From Epiperipatus broadwayi (Eukaryota; Onychophora; Udeonychophora; Euonychophora; Peripatidae), in assembly GCA_028023455.1 (NCBI GenBank), contig JAQFVV010006273.1:2914001-2978000 (forward strand): DNA of 64,000 nt. Direction: 5' to 3'. Position numbers and translations under genes: made by a program. This document shows, piece by piece, positions 10,331 to 22,354 of this stretch (position 1 is the stretch's first letter; every line of letters begins with the position of its first letter). Below the pieces are notes generated by a model. It did not search any database and had not been told where the DNA came from. It saw nothing but the letters and a program-made list of their open reading frames with translations.

Positions 10331-12247
10331 TGTCAGTATTGTGCTATTATGACACTATAATCATTCACAAAGCAACCAACAACAGTTAGTAATTTTAAAT
10401 GTTTAACTTGTAAGCATATAGCCAGTAAGTGCAATCCACATGTGCTATGTAATTGCTTATTTATCTAGAACTTTCACTAATGGATGTGTAAGTCATTTAC
10501 TTTTAACATTTTAGTAAATTATATTATGTGGACAGTAATTTTTTAATTTTATGTGTGCAAATGACTTCTGATGAGTTGCCATACATTTCATTTTATTCAT
10601 TCATTTAGGTGTTCATTAGTTCAAAAGCCAGAACAATATAGAGTATTTATTTGTAGTTTGAGATTTATTTTAGATATACCAGCTATTGCTTAAATTTATT
10701 TAGCTGCTAAGGTCAGGTATTAACAGATCAGTCCCTTAATCCTGATTACCAGTTTTGATAATGTTTTATTTTAGAATAAACAAATCAAGAAAAATTATAT
10801 GTTATTGAGTTAATTATTAAACTCATGTGAAGCATGTAAATTGTATAATGCCCAAAATTTGCTGAGAGGTTATTTATATTGGCGATGTATAAGAATTAAC
10901 TAATGTTAACTCTCCATTTACCTAAACTGTTATGTAAAGTGATTTATGTAAAATCATTTATTTATTTAAGAAACTTTAGCATTTATTTGTAAGTCCCAAA
11001 ATAATTTTAAATACTGTTAGTCAAATGACTATATTTGTTAACAGTGCTATCTTGGCAATGTTTCCAAATTTGTGTAAATTTTGTTTTGTTGTATTGTAAA
11101 TAAACCTACGAAGTATTTATTTAAAATAAATTTAGTTCTGCTTATTTTTTATATGTTATTGTCTTAGGTTCACAATATCAATTATTTTATTTAATTAATG
11201 TCATATAGAATACTTTTATCTACAGAAATAAAATAAAGCCATGCATATAATAGTGATTTCTGGGTGAAATCACTATAACAGATAATTTCACATTTCCAGA
11301 TACCAAAGTAATAGTTTGTTTAAGAAGTATTTTTAAACTATGTTATCTTCTAAGATAGAAGATTGTATTTTATAAAGTGAAAATGTTTTGACATTTCAGA
11401 AGATTATCCATACTATTTAGACTGCATACTATTGCATTATTTTAATGTCAAGGTCTAGTTTACATTTAGTTGCTTATGAAAGTTGACTGTGGGAAGTCAG
11501 AATGACATAAAAAGTATCCTTGTTTTTCTTCCATCTCGAGTGACATCCTGGGTAAAAGGCTATAATTAATCTATATTTTGAATATTTTAATTATGTATTT
11601 ATCCTTTTTCCATAATTTTGATAAATATTGCTATCTTGTAGTAGGATGCGGTCACTTCAAGTAAGTGTTTGCCTCATATAGTTAGCCAGAGTATCTTTCA
11701 GCTATTTCTTTACCTATTTACTTAAGTAGACAACTTTATAATAGTTTATTTCACAAGAGTTACAGTAGGAATCCTGAGATCATTTACTCTTGTTGTTTTG
11801 TGCAGTGATTTACATAATTTTCTATATCACAACATTCAGTATTACTTGTGTAGAATTAGAATTTCTTATTTGCTCCCTGTGCTAGAAGAAGAGCACATCT
11901 TGTGGTATTTATTTCATTTAATTTATTACAAACCATACTATCAGAAGCCAAAACAATGATAGTGTTTATTTCAGAATATGAGATAAGAAATTTTAGTAGG
12001 AGATATATATATTTTACAAACTTGTTATACCTGGGGAATGTGATTTGATGGAGGGGTGAGTCTTATAAATATTAAAAAGTAGCAATTTTCCTTAATAATT
12101 TATTTCAAATTATTACTATGCCCTGTTTATTTGGCAGTATTGTATGATTTTTCCTTCATCTTGTTATAGATCTCTGTGGATTATTATCTTTGCAAATTTT
12201 ATTGTAACCCTGCTGTGTCTAGCTGAAGAGTCTCTGATTTTTTATTG
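10331..12247. other. AT-rich stretch with no recognised gene
   Basis: No exon, repeat or RNA gene recognised on either strand. I looked here for the next ABCC exon on the minus strand and did not find one. Confidence 0.6.
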
Positions 12248-12432
12248 ATTTATTTTTATTCTTTTCTCTTCTCCTCATCTCTCTCCCTCTCTTCCTCTCC
12301 TCTCTCTTGCTTTCTCACTATCTTATCCTCTCATCCTCCTCTTCTTGCTTCTCTCTTTCATTCTCTCATATTCTCTCTCCTCTCTCCCAGTATGATAACT
12401 CTCTTTTCTCTCATCTCCCCCCTCTCTTATTA
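12248..12432 (+). repeat. Polypyrimidine (CT-rich) tract
   Basis: About 185 bp made almost only of C and T, with irregular TCTC/CCTC units, just left of the LTR element that begins at 12460. An apparent 64-codon open frame over it (Ser/Leu-rich) is low-complexity, not a gene. Confidence 0.85.
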
Positions 12433-12459
12433 TTCATAGGTTACTATATATATATATAT

Positions 12460-12529
12460 TGAGCCAATAATTTTTATTGGCTCATGTTATATTTTTTGTG
12501 TATGTAAATGTATGTACATATATATATAT
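12460..12529 (+). repeat. Element 2, 5' LTR, first segment
   Basis: The first 70 bp of the 5' LTR. They match the start of the 3' LTR at 20538 (TGAGCCAATAAT, then the block around CTCATGTTATATTTT) up to a (TA) run, where element 1 has inserted. Confidence 0.85.
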
Positions 12530-14720
12530 TGTAACGAGCACAGATGACGTTACATTGTTTTTTATTATTAAACATGAAGTTAAAATAAGAAGTTCGCATT
12601 TAAAAATTTTCTTTAAGAATTAAAAATTGAAATTAAATATCATCTTAAACTCGTATATATAAATCACACAGATAAAAAAAAAAAAATTATTAAAATAAAA
12701 CTTTATTAAAAATAGAACGGTATTTTAAAAACAAAAACTTAAAAAGATTTAGGGATAAAAATATATCTTTAATCTTGAAAAACACAATAATTAATCAGAA
12801 ATGGAAATGATTGTTTTAATTAGTCAAAAGTAAACTAGCCTTGGGCATTTAAATGTAATGGCATCGGTCAGATAGGAAAACAATAGAAACTAATAGCCAA
12901 TGAAGAGAAAAGCAATGAAATCGGACCTCAGCGAAAAGACGATCTCATCGATGACGCAATGTAAATTCAATCCTTCAAATTAATATAAAAAGACAAGTTT
13001 GGAAATTATTAAGGAGGATAGATTATTATTGAGAGATGTGACAGATATGTGTTAGTGTGGAGGTGAAGGAGAAGGGATTGAAAAGATGCACTCTTCAATC
13101 CCTTCAGTTTTGCTAAGAAAGAAAGAGAAATGAACTATCATTTTTCTACATTGAGGACCAGTTAAAGCAAAAACCTCCGAATGGATAAATAAATTGTCCA
13201 ACAGAATACCAATCTTAGGATGGTGTGGGAATTCACATTCATGCCAAGCAATGGATAAAGATGAACTGTTTTAAACCGTAAGAACTTTATAAATAATGAA
13301 CAATAAATTAAAACTTTCCATATTTAAATGATTGCAATATTATCCTATCTGACCAATGTTATTTATTAATTAGTTATAATTTTATTTAATGTATTTATTT
13401 TGTAAAATCATTTCCATTTATTTATTTTTTGTTCTCTAAGTTTTATTAGGATTTCTGTTTTCCGTTAAGTTAAATGATATAAATGTTAAACTTAAGTCGG
13501 GTGTGAATGGCTTTATAGATTTGTAAAGTTATATTAGGGGAGGGTAATCTTAGGTTATTTGTGTTGTTGTTAAATTGAGTCAATGGATTGGATATATTGA
13601 TGTAGTTAGTAGATGTAATAGGAGATTCACTACTGGCAGAATCGTTTATATATACACCGCACTCACCCATTTGCCTATGGAAGGAATTATAAGATGGAGA
13701 ACGCAGTTCCTTTCTATGGAGTTTTTTTTTATTGTTCTCCTCGTTAGATAGATGTAATATTCCTATCTGATGAGAATCAATGTCTTCTCTTAATCTTTTT
13801 GGTGCTGCCGTATTCAGTATTACATTGAATACATTGATATATCAGATGGATTGATGCCGGTTTGACTGCAAATTTTAGCCTAAGGTTAAATAGGGATAGA
13901 ATATTTTATTTTCAAATGCAAATCTATGTAGTCTATTCATACTCGACCCTAAATAAAAATGCATTAAATTTAAGTTGTTTATAGACGCTTGCATGGATTG
14001 GTTATCGGTTAAGTATGTTTTGGGTTTTCATATTTGATCAAAATATATAGACATTCGATAAATAATGATACCTTACGGTGAGTATCTATAATGTATTTAT
14101 TCGGATGTCTTTTAAGTTATTGGTGACAATGCAAGTATCTTATCGTGAATACTATTGGGTCACTTATAAATTTCCCTCTGCAATTGTCGGTATAAATGAT
14201 TTTATATTTTGATCATTTATGTTTATTTTGAAATGTTTTTAACCGTTGTAATCTATGTAACCGATCTATACTCAACATTTTAAAACAAACTTTTATAAAC
14301 TCCTCTATGCGAACTTAATTAAAATGTAAACTTATAATATAATAGAAATTAAAATGTAAATTAAAATTTAAAGTAAAGTTAAAAATAATGTTAAATGTTA
14401 AAATGTAAACTGATACTAAAACAATTTTAAATCTTATATATATATGTGCATAAATAAATTTTTGTATGTTAATTATTGGCAGTGGCTTATTTTATTTATT
14501 TTTTAATATTGAAATATAATTAGATAAAATATTATATTATTAAATCTCTGCTATTCCACTGAGCTAGTGGCATGGGCTAATGACCGGAATCAAAATATAT
14601 AATATATATATATATTTTGACTTATGTATCTGCCTACTCTATAAATTGTTCTAGGTTCAAATGCCTAGATGGCGCCCTGTAGTGCAGATATCTTTAGTTT
14701 ACCTTATCCGGATCGTTACA
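12530..14720 (+). repeat. Element 1, 5' LTR (2.19 kb)
   Basis: Starts TGTAACGAGCACAG and ends GGATCGTTACA. It carries a TGACGCAATG box (about 12953), a TATA box at 12984-12990, and about 85 bp further a perfect 9-bp hairpin, GGGATTGAA with TTCAATCCC (13074-13102). These match the layout of a U3/R boundary. The other two copies keep all three features. Confidence 0.88.
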
Positions 14721-15437
14721 ACTGGCCACCCAACTTGGGCCGATCTATTAATAAAAACCACATATACCCTGAGTAAATTTCTTTTTTCAAAATGAAATAT
14801 TTTATCTGTTTACATAAGTCATATACTTTAAATCTTATAAAAGCACTGCCAGAAAGAAATTGCACATATATATTAAACACGAGAAAGTATAAATAATTTT
14901 AAAACTAATTTTTGTTAAAAAAAAAAAAAAGTCAAAAAGTTGCAATAAATATGTTTTTTTGTTTGGTGATATATATTATGCTTTAACGTGTATAGGTGTG
15001 CACAGCCACGTAAGTTTACGGTAAATGTGGTACCTTACGGAGAGTACTTTTGAGAATTTACTTCAGTGTAATCCTATATAAGCATTTCAATAAATCATAA
15101 ATAAGTTGGTGGTATTCATAATTGTGCTGCAAATATACACGCATAAACCCATTATCTTTCAAAATATATTTACTTCAATGCAACCTTCCTAAATAATTTA
15201 AATAATTTGCTTGTCATGCCGTGAGTAAAAATAAAATGTATAAAATAAAATAGAATTATCGGGGGGAGGAGGTGTAAATGTAAATGGTCCTTGAAAAACG
15301 ATAGCCAACATTTTTTTTCCTTGTATACTGTATAGTCTTTTGTAAAATTACTAACCGGATGTTTTTGTAAATGTCTTCGAAAATCGTAGTAAAATATTTT
15401 TTTTTTTGATCATTTTTTTAAAGCAACTTTACTGATA
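14721..15437 (+). other. Non-coding interior of element 1
   Basis: 717 bp with no open frame of note. It contains a G-rich run (GGGGGGAGGAGG, about 15259) that looks like a polypurine tract but lies about 165 bp before the 3' LTR rather than next to it. Downstream are two diverged copies of a GTAAATG...GAAAA.CG.TAG motif (about 15279 and 15370). Confidence 0.7.
14723..14740 (+). promoter_or_regulatory. Candidate tRNA primer-binding site of element 1
   Basis: TGGCCACCCAACTTGGGC begins two bases after the 5' LTR ends. It resembles the lysine-tRNA-type binding site (TGG followed by a CCCAAC..GGG core) with a few mismatches. The position is exactly where a primer-binding site belongs, which supports the LTR end call. 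The tRNA identity is a guess. Confidence 0.55.
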
Positions 15438-17604
15438 TGTAACAAGCACAGACAATATTACATTGTTTTTCATTATTAAACATGAAGTTAAAATAAGAAG
15501 TTCGCATTTAAAAATTTTCTTTAAGAATTAAAAATTGAAATTAAATATCATCTTAAACTCATATATATAAATCGCACAGATAAAAAAAAAAATTATTAAA
15601 ATAAAACTTTATTAAAAATAGAAAGATATTTTAAAAACAAAAACTTAAAAAGATTTAGAGATAAAAATATATCTTTAATCTTGGAAAACACATTAATTAA
15701 TCAAAAATGGAAATGATTGTTTTAATTAGTTAAAAGTAAACTAGCCTTGGGAATTTAAATGTAAAAGCATCGGTCAGATAGGAAAACAATAGAAACTAAT
15801 AGCCAATGAAGAGAAAAGCAATGGAATCGGACCTCAGCGAAAAAACCATCTCATCGATGACGTAATGTAAATTCAATCCTTCAAATTAATATAAAAAGAC
15901 AAGTTTGGAAATTATTAAGGAGGATAGATTATTATTGAGAGATGTGACAGATATGTGTTAGTGTGGAGGTGAAGGAGAAGGGATTGAAAAGATGCACTCT
16001 TCAATCCCTTCAGTTTTGCTAAGAAAGAAAGAGAAATGAACTATTGTTTTTCTACATTGAAGACCAGTTAAAGCAAAAACCTCTGGATGGATAAATAAAT
16101 CGGCCAACAGAATACCAATCTTAGGATGGTGTGGGAATTCACGTTCATGGCAAGCAATGGATAAAGATGAACTGTTTTAAACTGTAAGAACTTTATAAAT
16201 AATGAACATTAAATTAAAACTTTCCATATTTAAATGATTGCAATATTATCCTATCTGACCAACGTTATTTATTAATTAGTTATAATTTTATTTAATGTAT
16301 TTATTTTGTAAAATAATTTCCATTTATTTATTTTTTGTTCTCTAAGTTTTATTATGATTTCTGTTTTCTGTTAAGTTAAATGATATTAAAGTTAAACTTA
16401 AGTCGGGCGTGAATGGCTGTATAGATTTGTAAAGTTATATTAGGGGAGAGTAATATTAGGTTATTTGTGTCATTGTTAAATTGAGTCAATGGATTGGATA
16501 TATTGATGTAGTTAGTAGATGTAGTCGGAGATTCGCCACTTGCAGAATCGTTTATATATATGCCGCATTCACCCGTTTGCCTATGGAAGGAATTATAAGA
16601 TGGAGAACGCAGTTCCTTTCTATGGATTTTTTTTTTTATTGTTCTCCTTGTTAGATAGATGTAATATTCCTACCTGATGAGAATAAATGTCTTTTTGGTG
16701 CTGCCGTATTCCGTATTACATTGAATACATCGATGTATCAGATGGATTGATGCCGGTTTGACTGCAAATTTTAACCTAAGGTTAAATAGGGATAGAATAT
16801 TTTATTTTCAAATGCAAATCTATGTAGTCTATTCATACTCAACCCTAAATAAAAATGCATTAAATTTAAGTTGTTTATAGGCACTTGCATGGATTGGTTA
16901 TCGGTTAAGTATGTTTTGGGTTTTCATATTTGATCAAAATATATAGACATTCGATAAATGATACCTTACGGTGAGTATCTATAATGTATTTATTCGGATG
17001 TCTTTTAAGTTATTGGTGACAATGCAAGTATCTTATGGTGAATACTATTGGGTTACTTATAAATTTCTCTCTGCAATTGTCGGTATCAATGATTTTATAT
17101 TTTGATTGTTTATGTTTATTTTGAAATGTTTTTAACCATTGTAATCTATGTAACCGATCTATATTCAATATTTTAAAACAAACTTTTATAAACTCCTCTG
17201 TGCGAACTTAATTAAAATGTAAACTTATAATATAATAGAAATTAAAATGTAAAGTAAAGTTAAAAATAATGTTAAATGTTAAAATGTAAACTGATACTAA
17301 AACAATTTTAAATCTTATATATATATGTGCGTAAATAAATTTTTGTATGTTAATTGCTGGCAGTGGCTTATTTTATTTGTTTTTTAATGTTGAAATATAA
17401 TTAGATAAGATATGATATTATTAAATCTCTGCTACTCCCTGAGCTAGTGACTTGGGCTAACGACCGGAATCAAAATTTAAAAAAAAAAAAATTTTTTTTT
17501 TTGACTTACATATCTGCCTACTTTATAAATTTTTCTAGGTTCAAATGTCTAGATGGCGCCCTGTAGTGCAGATTACGTAAGTCTATCTTATCCGGATCAT
17601 TACA
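15438..17604 (+). repeat. Element 1, 3' LTR (2.17 kb)
   Basis: Co-linear with 12530-14720. It starts TGTAACAAGCACAG and ends GGATCATTACA. It keeps TGACGTAATG, TATAAAAA (about 15890) and the GGGATTGAA/TTCAATCCC hairpin. Differences are scattered substitutions and small indels, so the insertion is not very recent. Confidence 0.88.
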
Positions 17605-19269
17605 ATATTAGGTATAAAATAAGAAATAAATGCTGTGTGTATAGAAAGTTTTTTTTTTGTGGTATTATTTATTAGTTTTTTATAGTAGGTTTTTGGTATT
17701 ATTTATTAGTTTTTTTATTGGGATTTAAAAAAAAAAAACAGAAAGAAAAAAAAAAGACAAAATGGTAGATTAGTTTTTTTTAATTGGATTGAGAGATTAC
17801 ATCGAAAGTGATATTTAAAAACAAATATTTTGTTGTTTTTGGAAACAATTTTTAATTAAATTTTCTAATCTGAAGGGAGGGAAGAGAGAAAAGAATTATA
17901 ATTAATTCTATTGTCATGACTTCTAGTTGGAAGGTGTTAAACAACAAAAAAAGGAATTAAAGAAATGCAATCACTGGCCAGGAACATGATCAAATAAAAG
18001 GACAATGGATAAAAAAGATTATAAATAGAGAGAAAAACTTATTGTATTATTATTATTAGCTTATTAGTTTTCTTTTAATAAAAAGAAAAGAACTATTATA
18101 TAGAGAAAATGGAAATAAAAATGATTGAAGGCTAAACGAAATAGAATCCGTCCCCAGCTGGGACACTGCTCCATTCCTAGATTTTCATTGAACAGAGAAA
18201 CCACCCCATGGAACACCAAACTGTATAAGAAAAAGCAAGCTAGCCAGGGAAAAAACTTTGCTACAGAGAATCAACTCCCAAGAGACAAGGAGAAACGCAT
18301 ATGGACATACACTGATCGATCAGGGTAACAGAAACTTTGTTACTGATTGAACTATAGATAGGTGAACTTAAAACATATTTATTTAGGATTATATTTAATC
18401 AGCCATGAACTATAAGTTGTAACAATAGAAGGGGTTTTTGTTATATATATTTATAATGTTTATGTCTACATTAACCAATTAGTTTATTTAAAATACGTAA
18501 TTTATTTATATTTGTATTTTTAATTTTTCTTTACGGAAGGTTTTTAACTAAATTTTGATGAAATTTTCAAAACTATTAAGAGGTTAAAAATAATAATAAT
18601 CACATGAATGAATCCCAAAAATTGTTATCAAAATAGAATGTAAAAATGATTTAGAAAGCATTGAGTAAATATTGAAAGAGAGGGTAGGGGTTTAGTGTAA
18701 TAACTGGCTCCTAATAGTAAGCCATTTAGTCTCTATACTGGTCTATATTTGGATCAGTTTGGGACACTTATATAAGTAAAAGTGCATGTTCCTTCAAGAA
18801 TGAAATACATATATTACTTTTCATCTTTTTTTTTTATTTATATAAAAAAGAGAGAAAAAAATGATTATGTTAGTTATGTTATGAGTATAAAAAGGAGGAA
18901 GATAGAGGGTGAATTATTAGTGATTTGTTTTACAAATGGTCTTGAATAAAAAAAAAGTAAATTATAATAAAGCGTATTATTAATTGAAACTTATAAAAGT
19001 GTACTTGTTTGTTCCTTTAGTGTTTGTATGTGATAATAAAACCTATTATCATATCGTATCTGTACATATTAAAAATGGAATTGTAAAGGGGGAGTTTTGC
19101 TGGATCTATCATATGTATACAAATTAACAGCCACGAATATAAGATTCTTCTAATTTTGTGGCTCTAGGTTCTTTTCCTAGTGGTGCCCTCGTATGATAAT
19201 GATTCCATCTTTAATTAAAATTTTTAATTCTCAGTGTATGATATTTTAGATATAAAAAGTAGTGGCCCA
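17605..19269 (+). repeat. Element 2, 5' LTR, second segment
   Basis: Resumes the element 2 LTR after the nested insertion and matches 20641-22354 along its length. A 67-codon open frame at 18125-18328 is interrupted in the other LTR and lies in untranslated LTR sequence, so I do not call it a gene. Confidence 0.85.
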
Positions 19270-19457
19270 GATGGGTTGGGGAAATAAGATAGAAAATGGT
19301 GTACCCAACCTGTTGAGGCTTACAAAAATAACAAACGGCCAGAGATAAGAGTTGTGAGATAGGTGAGGTGGGTTTTTTTTAGATGAGATCAGAGAGTTGG
19401 TGTCTTGGTAGGGGGAGGATTTAGAATTAAGAGTAGAAAAAAAAAGACAAAATAAAA

Positions 19458-20497
19458 ATGAGCGAGGATGAAAGTGTAGCAGAAAGCCCGGTGGTGACAT
19501 TCAGGAACCCTGACCAGTGTCAGTTGGAAGAGATACTGGAAGCTATTAATGACCTAAAAAGAATAGTTTTGGAAAACTGTAAAGAAATAAAAGAGATTAA
19601 ATATATGATAGAAGAAGACCAGAAAGAAATAAAAGAGATTAAAAAAATGATTGAAGACATGAGAAAAGAGATAAATGATTTAAAAGAAAATAAAAAAGAC
19701 AGATCAAGATATAAAAGGAGATTTAAGTAAAACAGACATTGAAGCTGATAAGGATAGTGAGAAAAAAGAAAGGAGAAGGACAACCAGAACAAATAAAAAT
19801 AAACATATGAAAGAAGTGGACAATGATAGATACAAAGGAATGGAAAATGGAAAAGAAACTGAATGAACCTGAGAAAAATAGCCTCAATTGAATGGTATTA
19901 GCCAAGTTTATTCATTTAAAAGGGTTTAAAGGAGACAGGAAAGAAAGCCCATTTGATTATTTGAATAGTTTCCAAGATTTTTTTCACTTTCATAGATCAG
20001 AGGAAGCAAAAAAAATTATCATAGTGACGAGCTATTTAAGTGGTCCCATGCAGAACTGGTGGAAAACTGTAAATTACAGACCCAAAATTTTCTCAGAATA
20101 TCGAAGCATGATTTTACAGGGGTTCCGAGATGTGGAAAAACAAGAGGCGATACACATGAAAATATCATGAGAGAAATATAAACCTGACAAATATGGAATG
20201 TACAGTCAGTTCTTCTAGCGTCAAGCCACAAAATTAAGAACTTTGGAAGCTTATCCAATAGACCAAGTTTAAATAATAAGAACTATAAGGTACAACCTCC
20301 CCTTTGAGAGTACAGCAGAAACTGGCAGAAAATTGACATCTATCAATCGAGGAAGCCATAGAAATGTTAGTTGATATGGAGTATAATGATACAGAAGAAG
20401 GGGAAGACTCTAAGATTAGGTGGGAAAATAGTAATGAACCTAGTGGAAAAGGTAACAGGATAAGAGAATTTACAGGCAAGCCTTCATGGAGTAATTA
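19458..20497 (+). pseudogene. Gag-like protein of element 2 (frameshifted)
   Basis: Gag forms the particle of LTR retrotransposons. The frame begins MSEDESVAES and runs into a heptad-like, charged coiled coil (about residues 20-85, repeated KEIKEIKKMIE motifs). After a basic linker with shifts and stops (19731-19892), a capsid-like part reads FIHLKGFKGDRKESPFDYLN and then YLSGPMQNWWKT. That is the Ty3-type gag pattern of a hydrophobic segment followed by L.G.A..WW. An acidic tail (MLVDMEYNDTEEGEDS) ends at a stop at about 20497, 25 bp before the polypurine tract. There is no zinc knuckle and no pol. At least three in-frame stops or shifts show decay. Confidence 0.72.
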
Positions 20498-20522
20498 AAG
20501 TGTTTTTTAATACATTTTTTAT

Positions 20523-20534
20523 CGGGAAGGGATG
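20523..20534 (+). promoter_or_regulatory. Polypurine tract of element 2
   Basis: CGGGAAGGGATG directly before the 3' LTR start at 20538. It is the expected primer for plus-strand DNA synthesis, and it fixes the plus orientation of the element. Confidence 0.75.
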
Positions 20535-20537
20535 TAA

Positions 20538-20591
20538 TGAGCCAATAATTTCAATCAGCTCATGTTATATTTTCTGTATATGTAAATGTAC

Positions 20592-20648
<57 letters not shown>

Positions 20649-22354
20649 GTATAAAATAAGAAATAAATGCTGTGTGTATAGAAAGTTTTTTTTTTTTTTG
20701 TGGTATTATTTATTAGTTTTTTATAGTACGTTTTTGGTATTATTTATTAGTTTTTTTATTGGTATTTTTTTAAAAAAAAAAAAAAAACAGAAAGAAAAGA
20801 AAAAGACAAAATGGTAGATTCGTTGTTTTTTTTTAATTGGATTGAGAGATTACATCGAAAGTGATATTAAAAAAAATATTTTTTTGTTTTTGGAAACAAT
20901 TTTTAATTAAATTTTTTAATCTGAGGTGAAGGAAGAGAGAAAAGAATTGTAATTAATTCTATTGTCATGACATCTAGTTGGATGATGTTAAAAAGCAAAA
21001 AAGGAATTAAAGAAATGCAATCACTGGCCAGAATGTGATCAAATAAAAGGACAATAGATAAAAAAGACTATAAATAGAGAGAAAAACCTATTGTGTTATT
21101 ATTATTAGCTTATTAGTTTTCTTTTAATAAAAAGAAAAGAACTATTATATAGAGAAAATGGAAATAAAAATAATTGAAGGCTAAACGAAATAGAATCCAT
21201 CCCCAACTGGGACACTGTTCCATTCCTAGATTTTCATCAAACTGAGAAACCACCTCATGGAACACCAAACTGCATAAAAGAAAGCAAGCTAGCCAGGGAA
21301 CAAACTGTGCTACAAAGAATCAACTCCCAAGAGACAAGGAAAAATGTGTATGGACGTACAATGATTGATCAGGGTAACAGAAACTTTGTTATTGATTGAA
21401 CTATAGATTGGTGACCTTAAAACATATCTATTTAGGATTATATTTAATCAGCCATGAACTATAAGTTGTGGCAATAGAAGGGGTTTTTGTTATATATATT
21501 TATAATGTTTATGTCTACATTACCCAATTAGTTTATTTAAATTATGTAATTTATTTATATTTGTATTTTTAATTTTTCTTTACGGAAAGTTTTTAACTAA
21601 ATTTTGACAAAATTTTCAAGACTATTGAGAGAGGTTAAAAATAATAATAATTCCATGAATGAATCCCAGAAATTGTTATCTAAATAGAATGTAAAAATGA
21701 TTTAGAAAGCAAAAATGAAAAGCTTTAAGGGTTGAGTAAATATTGAAAGAGAGGGTAGAGGTTTAGTGTAATAACTGGCTCCTAATAGTAAGCCATTTAG
21801 TCTCTATACTGGTCTAGATTTGGATCAGTTTGGGACACTTATATAAGTAAAAGTGCATGTTCCTTTGAGAATGAAATACATATATTACTTTTCACCTTTG
21901 TTTTTTTTTTTTATTATTTATATAAAAAAAAAAAAGAAAAAAAGAACGATTATGTTAGTTATGTTAAGAGTATAGAAAAGAGAAAGGTAGAGGGGGAATT
22001 ATTAGTAATTTGTTTTACAAATGATCTTGAATAAAAGAAAAGTAAATTATAATAAACCATATTATTAATTGAAACTTATAAAACTGTACTTGTTTGTTTC
22101 TTTAGCATTTGTATGTGATAATAAAACCTATTATCATATTGTATCTGTACATATTAAAAATGGAATTGTAATGGGGGAGTTTTGCTGGGTCTATCATACG
22201 TATACAAATTAACAGCCGTGAATATAAGATTCTTCTAATTTCATGGCTCTAGGTTCTTTTCCTAGTGGCACCCTCATATGATAATGATTCCATCTTTAAT
22301 TAAAATTTTTAATTCTCAGTGTACGATCTTTTAGATATAAAAAGTAGTGGCACA
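20538..22354 (+). repeat. Element 2, 3' LTR (1.8 kb)
   Basis: Uninterrupted LTR beginning TGAGCCAATAAT and ending AGTAGTGGCACA. It contains a (TA) run at about 20592-20645 that marks the site where element 1 inserted in the 5' copy. Apparent open frames over 20500-20817 and 22296-22484 are low-complexity and not credible genes. Confidence 0.87.
20592..20645. repeat. (TA)n microsatellite
   Basis: About 27 uninterrupted TA units inside the element 2 3' LTR. Confidence 0.95.

Larger units (their letters stand above)
12530..17604 (+). mobile_element. Short-interior LTR element (element 1) nested in element 2
   Basis: Two 2.2-kb direct repeats (12530-14720 and 15438-17604) begin TGTAAC and end TTACA, with only 717 bp between them. 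They lie inside a TA run of the element 2 LTR, and the element 2 sequence resumes at 17605 with ATATTAGGTATAAAATAAG, as in the uninterrupted copy at 20641. The interior encodes nothing recognisable, so this is a non-autonomous derivative. A further LTR copy stands alone at 54715-56961. The two LTRs are still nearly co-linear, with scattered substitutions and a few short indels. Confidence 0.88.
12460..22354 (+). mobile_element. Gag-only LTR retrotransposon (element 2), carrying a nested element
   Basis: The two LTRs start TGAGCCAATAATTT and end in TAGATATAAAAAGTAGTGGC plus three more bases. The 5' LTR is 12460-12529 continued at 17605-19269, interrupted by element 1. The 3' LTR is 20538-22354. 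The internal region is only about 1.27 kb and encodes just a gag-like protein (19458-20497). A polypurine tract, CGGGAAGGGATG, lies immediately before the 3' LTR. No protease, RT or integrase is present, and gag runs right up to the polypurine tract, so the element is built as non-autonomous rather than randomly truncated. Flanks on both sides are (TA)-rich, which hides the target duplication. Confidence 0.85.

Noticed and set aside
12245-12439. Ser/Leu-rich 64-codon frame that looks like a signal or membrane peptide
   Set aside because: It is a translation of the polypyrimidine tract.
18125-18328. Basic 67-codon frame inside the element 2 5' LTR
   Set aside because: The equivalent frame in the 3' LTR (about 21175-21380) is interrupted, and LTRs rarely encode proteins; probably chance.
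19520-20479. Minus-strand Phe/Ser-rich frames opposite gag
   Set aside because: Antisense shadows of the plus-strand gag coding sequence.
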